This document shows, one piece after another, positions 35,630 through 45,886 of a DNA stretch of 64,000 bases (positions are counted from its first letter, which is position 1; the number at the start of each line of letters is the position of its first letter). Location: the NCBI GenBank assembly GCA_016630905.1, contig WBMQ01000006.1, positions 744,001 to 808,000 on the forward strand, given 5' to 3'. The translations under genes were made by a program, and so were the position numbers. Origin of the DNA: Capillidium heterosporum. Lineage: Eukaryota > Entomophthoromycota > Entomophthoromycetes > Entomophthorales > Capillidiaceae. The notes beneath the pieces are model-generated. The model did no database searches. It had not been told where the DNA came from and saw nothing but the letters and a program-made list of their open reading frames with translations.

Positions 35630-36511
35630 ATGAAGTCCTTCACCACTTTAGTATCCTTAAGCGCCCTAGTCCTCGGATTATCCAAGATCTCCCAAGTTGA
35701 AGCCATCCCAGACTACGCCGTTACCAACAACGCCCAAAGCTACGGTACAGCAAAGCCTGCTTATGGTAATAATGACAACCACAACAACAACTACGGTGAT
35801 AACGACAATCATAGCGGTGGGTACAAGGTTAAAGTTCGCGGTGATGACAAGGACTGTGACGATGACAAGGGTGGCAAGTACAAGGGTCGCAAGCCCCATG
35901 GCTATAAGGATCACAGTCACGATCATGACCATGATTATAGCAACGATGGTGGCTACAAAGTGAACGTCAGCTACGATCCCCCTGCTAAAGTAGTCACCTA
36001 TGCAAAGACCGGTTATGGAGTTTCAGTCCCCGACAACTCCAACTACGGCAAAGCCGTCGACATCCACTACGACGGCAATGATGATGACGACGACCATCCT
36101 GAACGCTACACCAAGGCCGAGTACGGACTTGATATCACCCTCATCCTCAAACTCATCAATGACGAACGTGCCAAGCACAACGCCAAGCCACTACGTATCA
36201 ACCGTAAACTGATGTCGACCTGCAAGGAGCAGTCAGAGTACCAATCACGCTCCCGTAAGATGACCCACCTCGGCTCCGGAGGCTTAGACTTCAAGGCACG
36301 ATGTGAGAAGCAGGGGTACTACTCCAACAACGGGGCCGAGAATATCGCCTACAACCAGGATTGTGAAACTGACGTCGTCAAGGCTTGGATCAACAGCCCT
36401 GAGCATTATGCCAATATCATCAACCCCATCTTCACTGAATGTGGTGTCAGCATGAAGGACAAGTACTGGACCCAGTTGTTTGGCTGTGGCAACACCGGCA
36501 AGAAGTATTGA
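35630..36511 (+). CDS. Secreted CAP/SCP (PR-1-like) protein, left copy
   Basis: 293 residues, single exon. A signal peptide (MKSFTTLVSLSALVLGLSKISQVEA, about residues 1-25) is followed by a low-complexity Asn/Gly/His/Asp region (NNDNHNNNYGDNDNHSGGY, DHSHDHDHDYSND) that could bind metal. The CAP domain fills about residues 168-290: ILKLINDERAKHNAKPLRIN, MTHLGSGGLDF, GAENIAYNQDCETDVVKAW, NSPEHYANIINPIFTECGVS and YWTQLFGCG, i.e. the family's His/Glu pocket and the conserved helix and strand. PR-1/Pry proteins bind sterols or other lipids outside the cell and are often host- or environment-facing. It is the outer gene of an inverted duplication; the second copy encodes the same protein. Confidence 0.92.
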   Translation: MKSFTTLVSLSALVLGLSKISQVEAIPDYAVTNNAQSYGTAKPAYGNNDNHNNNYGDNDNHSGGYKVKVRGDDKDCDDDKGGKYKGRKPHGYKDHSHDHDHDYSNDGGYKVNVSYDPPAKVVTYAKTGYGVSVPDNSNYGKAVDIHYDGNDDDDDHPERYTKAEYGLDITLILKLINDERAKHNAKPLRINRKLMSTCKEQSEYQSRSRKMTHLGSGGLDFKARCEKQGYYSNNGAENIAYNQDCETDVVKAWINSPEHYANIINPIFTECGVSMKDKYWTQLFGCGNTGKKY

Positions 36512-38522
36512 TTGTTCTTTTGATGGTATTCTAATTAATAAACGTTATCTTTGTACTTTAACATGCTATTTTAAAACTGTATTTGTACCAGAGCTGTTCT
36601 ACTTCTTATTAGAGTGTATATTTAAGCTTTTAAAAGCCTTAAATAGGATGGATTTGTTTGAGATTGCCTTTCATGGACTTTTAGTATAGAATCTCATACT
36701 TTTGGCAAAGATAGTAAGCCGAGCTTGATAAGGCTTTTAAGTGTTTCCAAAAGACACATGGTATGCAAAATACAAATATATTTTTAAATTGAGCTAAGCA
36801 TATCAAAAATACCATGTAATGTTGCCTTTTCCTCTCAATTTTAATACTTATTAAGCTATATAAAACTACTATTATTAAATATGAAACATATCAATGGAGC
36901 TCACTGTTGTATCGATTGATAAAGGCAATAACATCACATCCAATTCTAAAGCCTACTCAACTTAGTATTCATATTTACTATATAAATTAAATACACGAAA
37001 ACAAAGCATATAGCAGGATCAGGTTTTCCGAAACATAATTATAGATGCAGCTACATCATCACACCTAGAAATTACCCACATGTATGTTACTGAAAATTAT
37101 GCTTAAATAAGTCCTATTAGATATTAGTTGACTTTTCATATAAACTTTGTGAAATTTATTTGATAGGTTTCTGTAAAAAACCATTTTAAATAATTGATAA
37201 GAGCCTAAATTTTATATAAAATGGTGCTTTCCTTATATATATCTCTATTTTGATAAAACTAATTTGTATTATCGGCCATTTTTAACTAACGATGCCTTTA
37301 TTACTTTTACAATGTACAAAACATTATATAAAGTAACCAACCTTGAGCAAAATAACTCAAGGTATACTGCAATATATTACGAAATATAGATATGTCCAAC
37401 GATCTAATTGTAAATCGAAAGTTGCTTTCTGTTAGGATATCGCTACTTTTAAAAAATATATATCTATTAGGAAATTTGTCAAGTCAAGCTTTATTCAGCT
37501 TATTAGGGACTATAATTTTGTATGTTAACATGGACTACTATTGCCTCTTTGCTAGAAATTTCCAACCTCTCTCAAATGAAAGTACAACTATCTGAGATAA
37601 ACTGAATGCCTTTTGTAAACTGAAAGCATCAACTCATTCAATAACTTTTAAAAATAGCTAAAGTAGCTACAAAATGGTTGGATACATCAATGGCCTTATA
37701 AATATGTAATTCCATGAATATTTTTTAATCAATTCAGAGCAAAAATCCTAAATCCCAAACTACACTTTTGAAAGTATACTATTATTTCACTAGAAATGAC
37801 ATTACATTAAACTATTCTAACCTTCAAGGTACCTATAAAATGATTTTAAGCATATTGATCTTATCTAAAACTTTTAAATTTTACGATCAAGATACTCAAG
37901 GATACTAGCTTATAAAAGCACTAATTAGTTGTATCAAGAGCTTTAGTTTCTACCTGCATAAATTTTTTAGTAGGTTAGTGTACTGTGTTCCCGATGAGGT
38001 GTTTTTGCATTCGATATAAGGTAGATGCTCATATTCAGATAAATTGACCTTACGTGCGAGTTCTATTTACCTATCAACACTTGGAAAGTCTCGTAAAACC
38101 TAAGCTGAAGTAAGGGAACTAGGTTTTCCATTTGGGTGGGGACGAAGTTCCCATTATCTGTTAGAAAAGCCCTACAATTTCATTAGCTATCGTATTATTC
38201 AGTTTGATTTGAAGAAACTAAACACTGTTAAAGCTATATTTGCTCTATGATAAGGATATAGTATACACTAACTTTAAAGTTATACCGAAATACCAAACAG
38301 AGGTAGTGCCTTGTGTATATTAAGTAGAAATAAATTTACTATTATATACCACAAAGATAAGATTCTCTATTTACCATCTACTACCCTGTATTTACATTAT
38401 GTTCCCATTCCATCATCCTATTTATTAAATGTTAAAGGTAATAAGCTATCTAAATTACTAGTACCATGCCAATATACTTGAGAAATATTTGATAACAAAG
38501 TAAATTTTACTATAGCGATTTT

Positions 38523-38546
38523 GGAACGCCCCTTTTACAATATACT
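38523..38546 (+). promoter_or_regulatory. Conserved upstream element of the expansin-like genes, left
   Basis: GGAACGCCCCTTTTACAATA sits about 176 nt upstream of the ATG. It is kept, with two changes, at 42979-43003 upstream of the other copy, although surrounding promoter sequence has diverged. Possible transcription-factor site. Confidence 0.4.
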
Positions 38547-38637
38547 ATGCAGGAATAGCGCATCATCCCACACGAATATATGTTGTATTGTAAGGGAAAT
38601 ATTTGATATCCTCATCCAAGCAGATGAGTTTAAAGTG

Positions 38638-38648
38638 TATATAAATAG
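38638..38648 (+). promoter_or_regulatory. TATA box of left expansin-like gene
   Basis: TATATAAATAG about 75-84 nt upstream of the ATG; the other copy has TATATAAGTAG in the matching place. Confidence 0.5.
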
Positions 38649-38721
38649 ACACTTCAGTACCAACATAAAGGTATACTCATCAGCACTCTACTTTAGCTTC
38701 AGTATTCTACAAAATTTTATA

Positions 38722-39390
38722 ATGGCCTCGTTCAAAAACATTGTCCAACTAACCTGTATCCTCGCACTTACCACGTCTACCGGTGTGATGGGAGCTCTAT
38801 CTGGTAACCAAGGCATATCAACCCATCACTACGAGAAGGATCTTCCCCACCTGGACACCAACCCAGTCTTCTGCGGTGTACTAGGTAGACACCTAAACAT
38901 CAACAAGATCACCGCCGTCCAAGGTTTAAGCCAGAGCCAGTGCGGTACCTGCCTTAGAGTAAACAGCAATGCCGAGCCACATAAAGTCCAGTATGTCATG
39001 GCTTTGGATCAAGGTGGTGTAGGTATAGATATTAACCATGCTTCCTTCAACGCCCTTTTCAACAATGCTGATACTGGCATCTTCGGAGCTACCTGGTCGC
39101 CAGTTGACCAGTCCTTATGTAATGGTGCCATTACCGGTGGGGATTATCCTTTCTACAAGCAACCTATCTCCCCTCCTACATATATCCCTCCTCCTTCTTC
39201 AACTTCCACTCAAGCAGTTAATCCTAAACCTACTGATCCTTACCAGAAGGAGTGTCGTAGTGATGGCATCTGGTTCTGTTTCGACGAGAACACGCTTGGC
39301 ATGTGCTCGGGTGGTCAGATGAACAAAATTGCTTGTTCGGGTGGGCTTAAGTGTAGACCTACTCAGGGTGCCGCTTACTGCAACTTTTAA
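38722..39390 (+). CDS. Secreted expansin/barwin-like protein with C-terminal Cys-rich (chitin-binding-like) domain, left copy
   Basis: 222 residues from the ATG at 38722 (an upstream in-frame extension to 38521 has no ATG). Signal peptide residues 1-27 (ILALTTSTGVMGA). The double-psi beta-barrel domain at about 45-145 has CGVLGRHLN, QCGTCLRVN, YVMALDQGGVGIDINHASFNALF and ATWSPVDQSLC, the barwin/RlpA layout with a GxDI..ASFN motif. A Pro/Ser/Thr linker (about 150-175) leads to a Cys-rich module (CRSDGIWFCFDENTLGMCSGG, IACSGGLKCRPTQGAAYC) like chitin-binding CBM19-type domains. Likely acts on or binds wall polysaccharide outside the cell. Only residue 2 differs from the right copy (Ala here, Thr there). 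Confidence 0.85.
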   Translation: MASFKNIVQLTCILALTTSTGVMGALSGNQGISTHHYEKDLPHLDTNPVFCGVLGRHLNINKITAVQGLSQSQCGTCLRVNSNAEPHKVQYVMALDQGGVGIDINHASFNALFNNADTGIFGATWSPVDQSLCNGAITGGDYPFYKQPISPPTYIPPPSSTSTQAVNPKPTDPYQKECRSDGIWFCFDENTLGMCSGGQMNKIACSGGLKCRPTQGAAYCNF

Positions 39391-39441
39391 TAAACGCTTT
39401 ATACTATTCTAAAATGCCTTCGTTATAGTTTACAATATATA
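38722..39441 (+). repeat. Inverted repeat, inner block, left copy (expansin-like CDS plus about 50 nt of 3' flank)
   Basis: Matches 42078-42797 on the opposite strand. Identity starts at the ATG (only TAATG is shared before it) and stops after TTTACAATATATA, about 50 nt past the stop codon. One substitution at codon 2 is visible. Flanks on both sides are diverged or unrelated. Confidence 0.9.
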
Positions 39442-40256
39442 TATTGACTTATCAAATATATAATGGAAAGTATTCAATGCACAATATACAAAAGGCTATA
39501 TTTGTTGAAAACAAAGTTTATTATACTAGTTTACTTAAAAATACAGCTTATTAAGCTATAGGGACCAAATCCTATATGTAGTAAGGGCGAGGGGCTCTTT
39601 GACAACAAAATACTTCACGGTATATATTGAAACAACAAGGCCACCAGTCGCTCTAAGTGTGCTAACAGTAAAATATAATACCCACCCACAAGAAAGCTAA
39701 GAGTAGTGCCTGATTTTCATCATCTAAAATGACTCCCATAGTATGCCGATGAACCAGTTAAAAAATAGCTGAATTGCTTCCAAAATTCAAATTTAAAAGA
39801 TCAAGTAGATAGAAAAAAAGAAAATGTAAGCCATGCCTCTTACCGGAATCGAACCAGTGGCCTTTCCCTTACTAGGGGAACGCTCTGCCCCTGAGCTAAA
39901 GAGGCTTTTATAAGCTTCTCAAAAATTTATCCATTTATATATTTCAAATTCCGTTGGTAATTTCTCAACTTGAGGAACTGATAGTTTGTTTTAAAGTACT
40001 GTTTGTTTAACACATTAAACTCGATATATTTGAAAAGTTTCTTACATATTTGTTAGAATAATATTCCTATAAATATACTACAGTTCTTATTCCTTGGTTA
40101 AAGTTGTAAATAACTATATATATATTTACTTCGATAGTTATATTCGAAAGAACTTAAACGAAAATAGCTCAACATTCAGAGCTGATATAAACTATAGCAT
40201 GCCATAATTTTTAATATATTTATTTATAATAAAATTTAAAGATCTATAGATATTTA
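39442..40256. other. Spacer with tRNA-Thr
   Basis: Central spacer of the inverted duplication; no counterpart in the other arm. Contains the tRNA gene only. Confidence 0.6.
39834..39905 (-). tRNA. tRNA-Thr (anticodon AGT), copy 1
   Basis: 72 nt including the discriminator A. Acceptor GCCTCTT/AAGAGGC, D arm GCTC-AGGGGCA-GAGC, anticodon stem TTCCC/GGGAA with loop CTAGTAA (anticodon AGT), T arm ACTGG-TTCGATT-CCGGT. TATAAAA lies directly upstream and a T-rich tract downstream. Identical to the gene at 47759-47830. Confidence 0.95.
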
Positions 40257-41270
40257 TCAATGTTTAACCCTCATCCCAAGTAGTTTTCGAACCTTCTGGT
40301 TGATAGGGTCATTTATGGATAAGGTGATTACGGGCGACATAACCTTATGGAACATGACTAACGAGATGCAGATGGCATCCAAGCTAGATGGTCTCGTCCT
40401 ATTAGTCACCAACTCGTAGACAATGGTACAAGTCAGCGGTAAGAATGAAAGAATGAATACCAGCGTGTACAAGATACATTTGAACGCCACATTGCGTAAA
40501 TGCTTCTTAGGTACTTTATCCTCCTCATCACAGTTGGGTTGGGAAGTTGAGACATAGGTCGAAGTCTTACCGACCAAATTGTTGTGTTCCTCCATTCGAT
40601 TAGTCTCCATTAACTGCAAAACGACCGTCTTGTATCGGCTGGTGATGGCAAAGTAAAAGTAGGTGGCGAGCAAGGCTGGAATTACCAAAGTGAAGACGGT
40701 GATCCACAAGTAGATGTGAGTTCTAAAGTCGTTGGGTTGATAAGCTAAGTAGCAGTAGGCGAACGACGGCATTATTTGAAATTCACCTGAAACGCCGATC
40801 AAGGTGGCAAAAGTGATGGTAGGTATCCAGTTCCAGTATTGGAAGATGAGGTAGCGACGATCGGACTTTTTGGTGCTGGGATTACCACAGATCTTACGGT
40901 ACCGGTAAAAAGCGATGGTTGCGGCCGATAGGAGCCAGGTGAACCCACATACCATTATCATGGCTCCTTCCAACTGACAAGTCGTGAAGTTCCAGATGAA
41001 GTAGTTGGTACCTAGCTTGATAGGATAGTAGATGAGTAGCCATAGTGCAAACGTGATATCAATTAGAACTAGCTGCAGCGTCATGAAATTGTCAGTTGTG
41101 TGCAGACTCTTGTTCTTTATGATGACTATTAAGATTAGCAAACTAGCAATTAGTGTGAAAAAGTTGGATACAATGAAGGTGATGGGGACGAAATAAGCTT
41201 CCCAGGTATAGAGTTGAGGTAAAGTGTAGTCCATGTGATCCAAGTTTATTACCTCTTCGTCCATATTCAT
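40257..41270 (-). CDS. Family-A (rhodopsin-like) G-protein-coupled receptor
   Basis: 337 residues, single exon, start ATG 41270. Seven membrane helices: FVPITFIVSNFFTLIASLLI (1), FMTLQLVLIDITFALWLLIY (2), MIMVCGFTWLLSAATIAFYR (3), ILFQ..WIPTITFATLIG (4), LWITVFTLVIPALLATYFYF (5), CILYTLVFILSFLPLTCTIV (6) and SLDAICISLVMFHKVMSPVI (7). A Cys before helix 3 (TTCQLEG) and Cys in loop 2 (AYCYLAY) can form the usual disulfide. Helix 3 ends AFYRYRKIC (DRY-like) and helix 7 ends NDPINQKVRKLL, recalling NPxxY..K/R helix 8. Ligand unknown. It sits in the centre of the inverted duplication. Rhodopsin-like receptors are abundant in some early-diverging fungi. Confidence 0.85.
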   Translation of the reverse strand: MNMDEEVINLDHMDYTLPQLYTWEAYFVPITFIVSNFFTLIASLLILIVIIKNKSLHTTDNFMTLQLVLIDITFALWLLIYYPIKLGTNYFIWNFTTCQLEGAMIMVCGFTWLLSAATIAFYRYRKICGNPSTKKSDRRYLIFQYWNWIPTITFATLIGVSGEFQIMPSFAYCYLAYQPNDFRTHIYLWITVFTLVIPALLATYFYFAITSRYKTVVLQLMETNRMEEHNNLVGKTSTYVSTSQPNCDEEDKVPKKHLRNVAFKCILYTLVFILSFLPLTCTIVYELVTNRTRPSSLDAICISLVMFHKVMSPVITLSINDPINQKVRKLLGMRVKH

Positions 41271-42077
41271 GTTGGTAGCAGTAAGTTTGTATGTTATGTT
41301 TTGGTAGGCTCGTTTGAAAATAATGAAAGGTTTAAATCACTTGGAGTGGAAATGTCAAGTTTAAATAAAAAGGTATATCAGACTTTTTCTTTATATAGGT
41401 TACGACTCTATTAAACATTGATTTACTAACCAATTATAAACATATATTTTCTTGGTGACATATTCTTATTGAATATTACCTAGTTTAAAAGTAAATTCAA
41501 AGTCGATCGGTTTGGCCTATCTAATTTCTATAGAACTTTATAAACAAATCGCTTCTAAGCGAAACAAGATACGATCGCCCAAAACGCTTAGCTCAATGAA
41601 CATGAAGGGAAGAAGAGCATAGTTCCAATAATAACTATAAGTATAGGCGAGTTAAATATTGACCTCGTACTTAGTGGAGATGAGGAGGCTTCTGAAGGCT
41701 GAATCTTTCGGAAAGACGTTGGAAAGGATCTGAGGATTTCTGGTACATCCTTATTGATATTATAGAAGGATGTGAAGACTAATATTTAAACTATACTCAT
41801 CAAACTATAGGTTCATTCAGTGATAACTCAGGAGAAATAGACTAGAGGGATCATTTTGGACTTTATAAGAGCACACATATACTAAAAGAAAGCAACATTA
41901 TTCTCAATGCTTCTAAAAATATATCTATAGCTTTAACTGGAAGTCTTATCTGAATACCTTGGAAATTTCATTATAATATATGTATTAATATAAGTACTAT
42001 ACATATTTAATCATATATGCGTGCTGAAATAATGTGGTGTAGTAATATTTAATAAAGAGATGAGGCAATTAAAGCTG
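41271..42077. other. Central spacer, right part
   Basis: GPCR promoter and the 3' flank of the right expansin-like gene. No other gene. Confidence 0.55.
41391..41397 (-). promoter_or_regulatory. TATA box of the GPCR gene
   Basis: TATATAA on the minus strand about 121 nt upstream of the ATG. Confidence 0.45.
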
Positions 42078-42797
42078 TATATATTGTAAACTATAACGAA
42101 GGCATTTTAGAATAGTATAAAGCGTTTATTAAAAGTTGCAGTAAGCGGCACCCTGAGTAGGTCTACACTTAAGCCCACCCGAACAAGCAATTTTGTTCAT
42201 CTGACCACCCGAGCACATGCCAAGCGTGTTCTCGTCGAAACAGAACCAGATGCCATCACTACGACACTCCTTCTGGTAAGGATCAGTAGGTTTAGGATTA
42301 ACTGCTTGAGTGGAAGTTGAAGAAGGAGGAGGGATATATGTAGGAGGGGAGATAGGTTGCTTGTAGAAAGGATAATCCCCACCGGTAATGGCACCATTAC
42401 ATAAGGACTGGTCAACTGGCGACCAGGTAGCTCCGAAGATGCCAGTATCAGCATTGTTGAAAAGGGCGTTGAAGGAAGCATGGTTAATATCTATACCTAC
42501 ACCACCTTGATCCAAAGCCATGACATACTGGACTTTATGTGGCTCGGCATTGCTGTTTACTCTAAGGCAGGTACCGCACTGGCTCTGGCTTAAACCTTGG
42601 ACGGCGGTGATCTTGTTGATGTTTAGGTGTCTACCTAGTACACCGCAGAAGACTGGGTTGGTGTCCAGGTGGGGAAGATCCTTCTCGTAGTGATGGGTTG
42701 ATATGCCTTGGTTACCAGATAGAGCTCCCATCACACCGGTAGACGTGGTAAGTGCGAGGATACAGGTTAGTTGGACAATGTTTTTGAACGAGGTCAT
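42078..42797 (-). repeat. Inverted repeat, inner block, right copy
   Basis: Counterpart of 38722-39441, same length, essentially identical. Confidence 0.9.
42129..42797 (-). CDS. Secreted expansin/barwin-like protein with C-terminal Cys-rich domain, right copy
   Basis: 222 residues, identical to the left copy except Thr2 for Ala2; same signal peptide, double-psi beta-barrel and Cys-rich tail. The alternative frames also translate identically to those of the left copy, so synonymous sites have not diverged either. The promoter (42798-43003) is clearly diverged from the left one while keeping a TATA box and one upstream element. Confidence 0.85.
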   Translation of the reverse strand: MTSFKNIVQLTCILALTTSTGVMGALSGNQGISTHHYEKDLPHLDTNPVFCGVLGRHLNINKITAVQGLSQSQCGTCLRVNSNAEPHKVQYVMALDQGGVGIDINHASFNALFNNADTGIFGATWSPVDQSLCNGAITGGDYPFYKQPISPPTYIPPPSSTSTQAVNPKPTDPYQKECRSDGIWFCFDENTLGMCSGGQMNKIACSGGLKCRPTQGAAYCNF

Positions 42798-42874
42798 TAG
42801 AGAAATTAGTTGAAGTATTAGAGTTTTAGAGATAAATTTTTTATAAATATACCATTAAATTGATACTTATGCAT

Positions 42875-42885
42875 CTACTTATATA
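42875..42885 (-). promoter_or_regulatory. TATA box of right expansin-like gene
   Basis: TATATAAGTAG on the minus strand about 78-88 nt upstream of the ATG. Confidence 0.5.
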
Positions 42886-42978
42886 CATTCTGAACTTATT
42901 TACTCGAGTAACAGTATCGAGTAGTTTTTATACAATGCAACACATGTTCATGTATAGTAGTGTGATATATCCGTAATA

Positions 42979-43003
42979 ATATATTGTAGAAGGGGTGTTC
43001 CAA
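42979..43003 (-). promoter_or_regulatory. Conserved upstream element of the expansin-like genes, right
   Basis: TTGGAACACCCCTTCTACAA on the minus strand about 182 nt upstream of the ATG; counterpart of 38523-38546. Confidence 0.4.
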
Positions 43004-43880
43004 GATCTGTATAGTAACTTTTGAACTACTATCAAATATGTCTTACTCATCGATATAAAATTAGTATTTGAGTGATCTTTTATCTCACTATCTTAATCAG
43101 TAAAAAGTGGAGAGAAAATCTGATGTAAAGACAAGGTAGTGGATGGTAAACAGAAATTTGTATCTTCGTGGTAGATAAGAATTAATCTATATCCACTTGA
43201 AATATGGTTTATAGTATCGTTGACCTTTCAATATAAGCCTTATATTTGGTGCAGACGAACTCCTATATTATAAAAGTATAGATTTAGCAATATTCAAGTT
43301 CTTTAAAGCGAGCTGAAATATAATACACTAAAGAAATAATAAGGTATTCCCAACCGATAGTGAGACCTTACTTTTTTAAACGGAATATCTAATTTCCTTG
43401 CCTGATCTAGCCTGGGAGAGTTTTCCAATGCAAATAAGTAAATAGAATTAACTTATAAGGTCCACTTACCGAAATACAGACATTCCAAATTGGAATGCAA
43501 AATTGCTCATAAGTAAAGCAACATACCACTCTGTTCAGAAAAGTTATGTAATTTTTTATAGGTTTTTTTATATAAATTACACAATTTTCTTAGCAGAGTA
43601 ATAATAGTTTAATAGTTGGTTTGTTTAAGCTAGATGTGGCAATACTCAAATATAGTTAGTTCTAGCCTCAGATAACTTAATAATCTTCGATGCTTGCTCG
43701 TTAGTGAGGCTTACTAAAATTTTGGTTCTGACCTGTACAAAAAATCCACTTTATGGATACTAAAAAGTTTCTGGTTTTTAATATAGTGTCCATTTATATT
43801 CAAACGATAGTATTCTTTAATAAGTATAGCACAGCAGTTAAAAATTTATACAGCGTGTCGGCTTGAATATCCTTAAGAAA

Positions 43881-44717
43881 CTCCCTATTTGTAAACTTTT
43901 TTAAAGCCAAAATATTTATTTAGAATAAAGCATAAGATGAAGAATAAATATATTCTAGATGCTTTTTAAAGCGCCTAGAGGTTGAAATGAGAAAATGGGG
44001 GACAAATCTTCCCAAATAATATTTTCGTTCCCAGGGAACAAGAAAAGGCTATCAGGTAACAAAAGATCAAGGTCTGGCCAGGATGCGATTTCTTCTGCAA
44101 GTCTACCCTTCATATATTGGGTACTAACTTTTCTCAAGTGATTGGAAAGAGACAAAAAATATTGGAAGCGATCCCAGCTGAAAGAAGCAGCAGAATCATT
44201 CCGAAGTTTATTACAAAGATTCAAAATCCACAGTTTGTAGATGGACACAAGTGTGCCTATAAAAATGGCCGCATTGAGAGATTTTAGTACTCAATGCGTC
44301 CACAATATTTCATTAAAGAACCACAAAAAGTTAGCAAAGCCAGTGGTTTGAGACTATGTAGAGAGGAGGATTGCCCACCCCCATAGCTTGTTGGGGATTG
44401 TGCATTTAAAGTATCTGTGAATTAGTGAGTCTATTGGAGCTGAACACTAAATACACTTTTTGAACTTGCTTGCTGGGTCGATGGTGCGATCTCTTGACCA
44501 AAAAGCTCCCTGGAGTAATTTCCAGAGTATGACTTTGTAGGCTGGGGACTACAATTTATGATCGATCATCTTTCATACGCTGGTGGTTATTGCCGGATTG
44601 ATGTTGACCAAAAAATTCTTGGCGCCTGATCTTGCCTGAAGTACAAGACTTGGATTCAAATTCATGTCTAAGTTCTCCTGTATCTGACCATCTCATACTG
44701 GCCTCCCTATTTGTAAA
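43881..44717 (-). mobile_element. Insertion with 15-bp target-site duplication; probable 5'-truncated non-LTR retroelement
   Basis: CTCCCTATTTGTAAA occurs at 43881-43895 and 44703-44717 and flanks 807 bp of GC-richer sequence. The left arm of the duplication has no such segment at the matching place, giving an empty site. On the minus strand the insert ends in GGCTTTAAAAAAG next to the repeat (A-rich 3' end). It carries a 97-codon end of an ORF (43955-44248) whose AAIFIGTLVSIYKLWILNLC segment faintly resembles the C-terminal region of fungal LINE-type ORFs; upstream frames are broken. Class assignment is inference. Confidence 0.55.
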
Positions 44718-45886
44718 TTTTAAAAGTATCCAACCATCTCAATCCTAAAGCTGTATCTAAATATAATTGGATATATTACTATTTGCAATTTTTCTCAGGT
44801 TATTTCAGTGTTTACTGCTAGAGTGGATGCTTTAACAAATTGAAAGAATAACGGATGGAAAACAATTATACCGTTGTTATTTAGATATATAAAATTCTAT
44901 TGAAAAGTAAAACTTATATTCACAAATAGATTGAATGGAGTTTAACTTGATGGGGTTTTCCTAATAGATATATAAAAGGTATATATTCTTTTATAAGCCT
45001 TAGTACCTCACCGAAAGCAACCTTCGACTGTCATTGGGACATAGTAATATTTTGTAATATATTGTAGTACTTGGCTATTTGCTGGAATGTTCTTTATATA
45101 TTAGTTAATCATTAAGGGCAATAAAAGTACAACTCATGATTAAATTTAGCCTATATAAAATATATGTACAATATGGACATAGTACGTGCACACTTCTTAA
45201 TCTCTTATCAATTGAGTAATTTATAAAGATCTATCAAATAAATTTCACAAAGTTTATATGAAAAGTCAACTAATATCTAATAGGACTTATTTAAGCATAA
45301 TTTTCAGTAACATACATGTGGGTAATTTCTAGGTGTGATGAGGTAGCTGCATCTATAATTATGTTTCGGAAAACCTGATCCTGCTATATGCTTTGTTTTC
45401 GTGTATTTAATTTATATAGTAAATATGAAATACTAAGTTGAGTAGGCTTTAGAATTGGATGTGATGTTATTGCCTTTATCAATCGATACAACAGTGAGCT
45501 CCATTGATATGTTTCATATTTAATAATAGTAGTTTTATATAGCTTAATAAGTATTAAAATTGAGAGGAAAAGGCAACATTACATGGTATTTTTGATATGC
45601 TTAGCTCAATTTAAAAATATATTTGTATTTTGCATACCATGTGTCTTTTGGAAACACTTAAAAGCCTTATCAAGCTCGGCTTACTATCTTTGCCAAAAGT
45701 ATGAGATTCTATACTAAAAGTCCATGAAAGGCAATCTCAAACAAATCCATCCTATTTAAGGCTTTTAAAAGCTTAAATATACACTCTAATAAGAAGTAGA
45801 ACAGCTCTGGTACAAATACAGTTTTAAAATAGCATGTTAAAGTACAAAGATAACGTTTATTAATTAGAATACCATCAAAAGAACAA
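44718..45886. other. Spacer of the right arm, part 2
   Basis: Diverged homology to 37167-37700 up to 45230, then the near-identical 3' flank of the right CAP gene. No other gene. Confidence 0.55.

Larger units (their letters stand above)
35192..37166 (+). repeat. Inverted repeat, outer block, left copy (CAP gene plus flanks)
   Basis: Matches 45231-47206 on the opposite strand. Outer edge: both copies share GATATTAATTAATGGG and differ beyond it. Inner edge: both share GAAATTTATTTGATAG, then diverge. The copies differ by one base of length (a T-run near the CTTAGTATT string in the 3' flank). All overlapping frames translate identically. Confidence 0.93.
36512..38721. other. Spacer between left CAP and left expansin-like gene
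   Basis: The first 655 nt belong to the near-identical block. From 37167 to 38721 the sequence is only diverged-homologous to the right arm (for example CAATATATTACRAAATAT and GTTGCTTTC near 37370-37430 versus 44970-45060). A 67-codon frame at 37392-37595 is not conserved in the other arm. Confidence 0.6.
42798..43880. other. Spacer of the right arm, part 1
   Basis: Promoter of the right expansin-like gene, then diverged homology to the left arm (for example TTTACCATCYACTACC near 43135-43150 and 38370-38385). No other gene. Confidence 0.55.

Noticed and set aside
35678-36294. Hydrophobic or Thr-rich frames overlapping the CAP gene on both strands
   Set aside because: Shadows of the low-complexity CAP region; repeated unchanged in the right copy simply because the DNA is identical.
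38521-38721. N-terminal extension of the left expansin-like ORF
   Set aside because: It begins at TTG, contains the TATA box and has no counterpart in the right copy; the ATG at 38722 is followed directly by the signal peptide.
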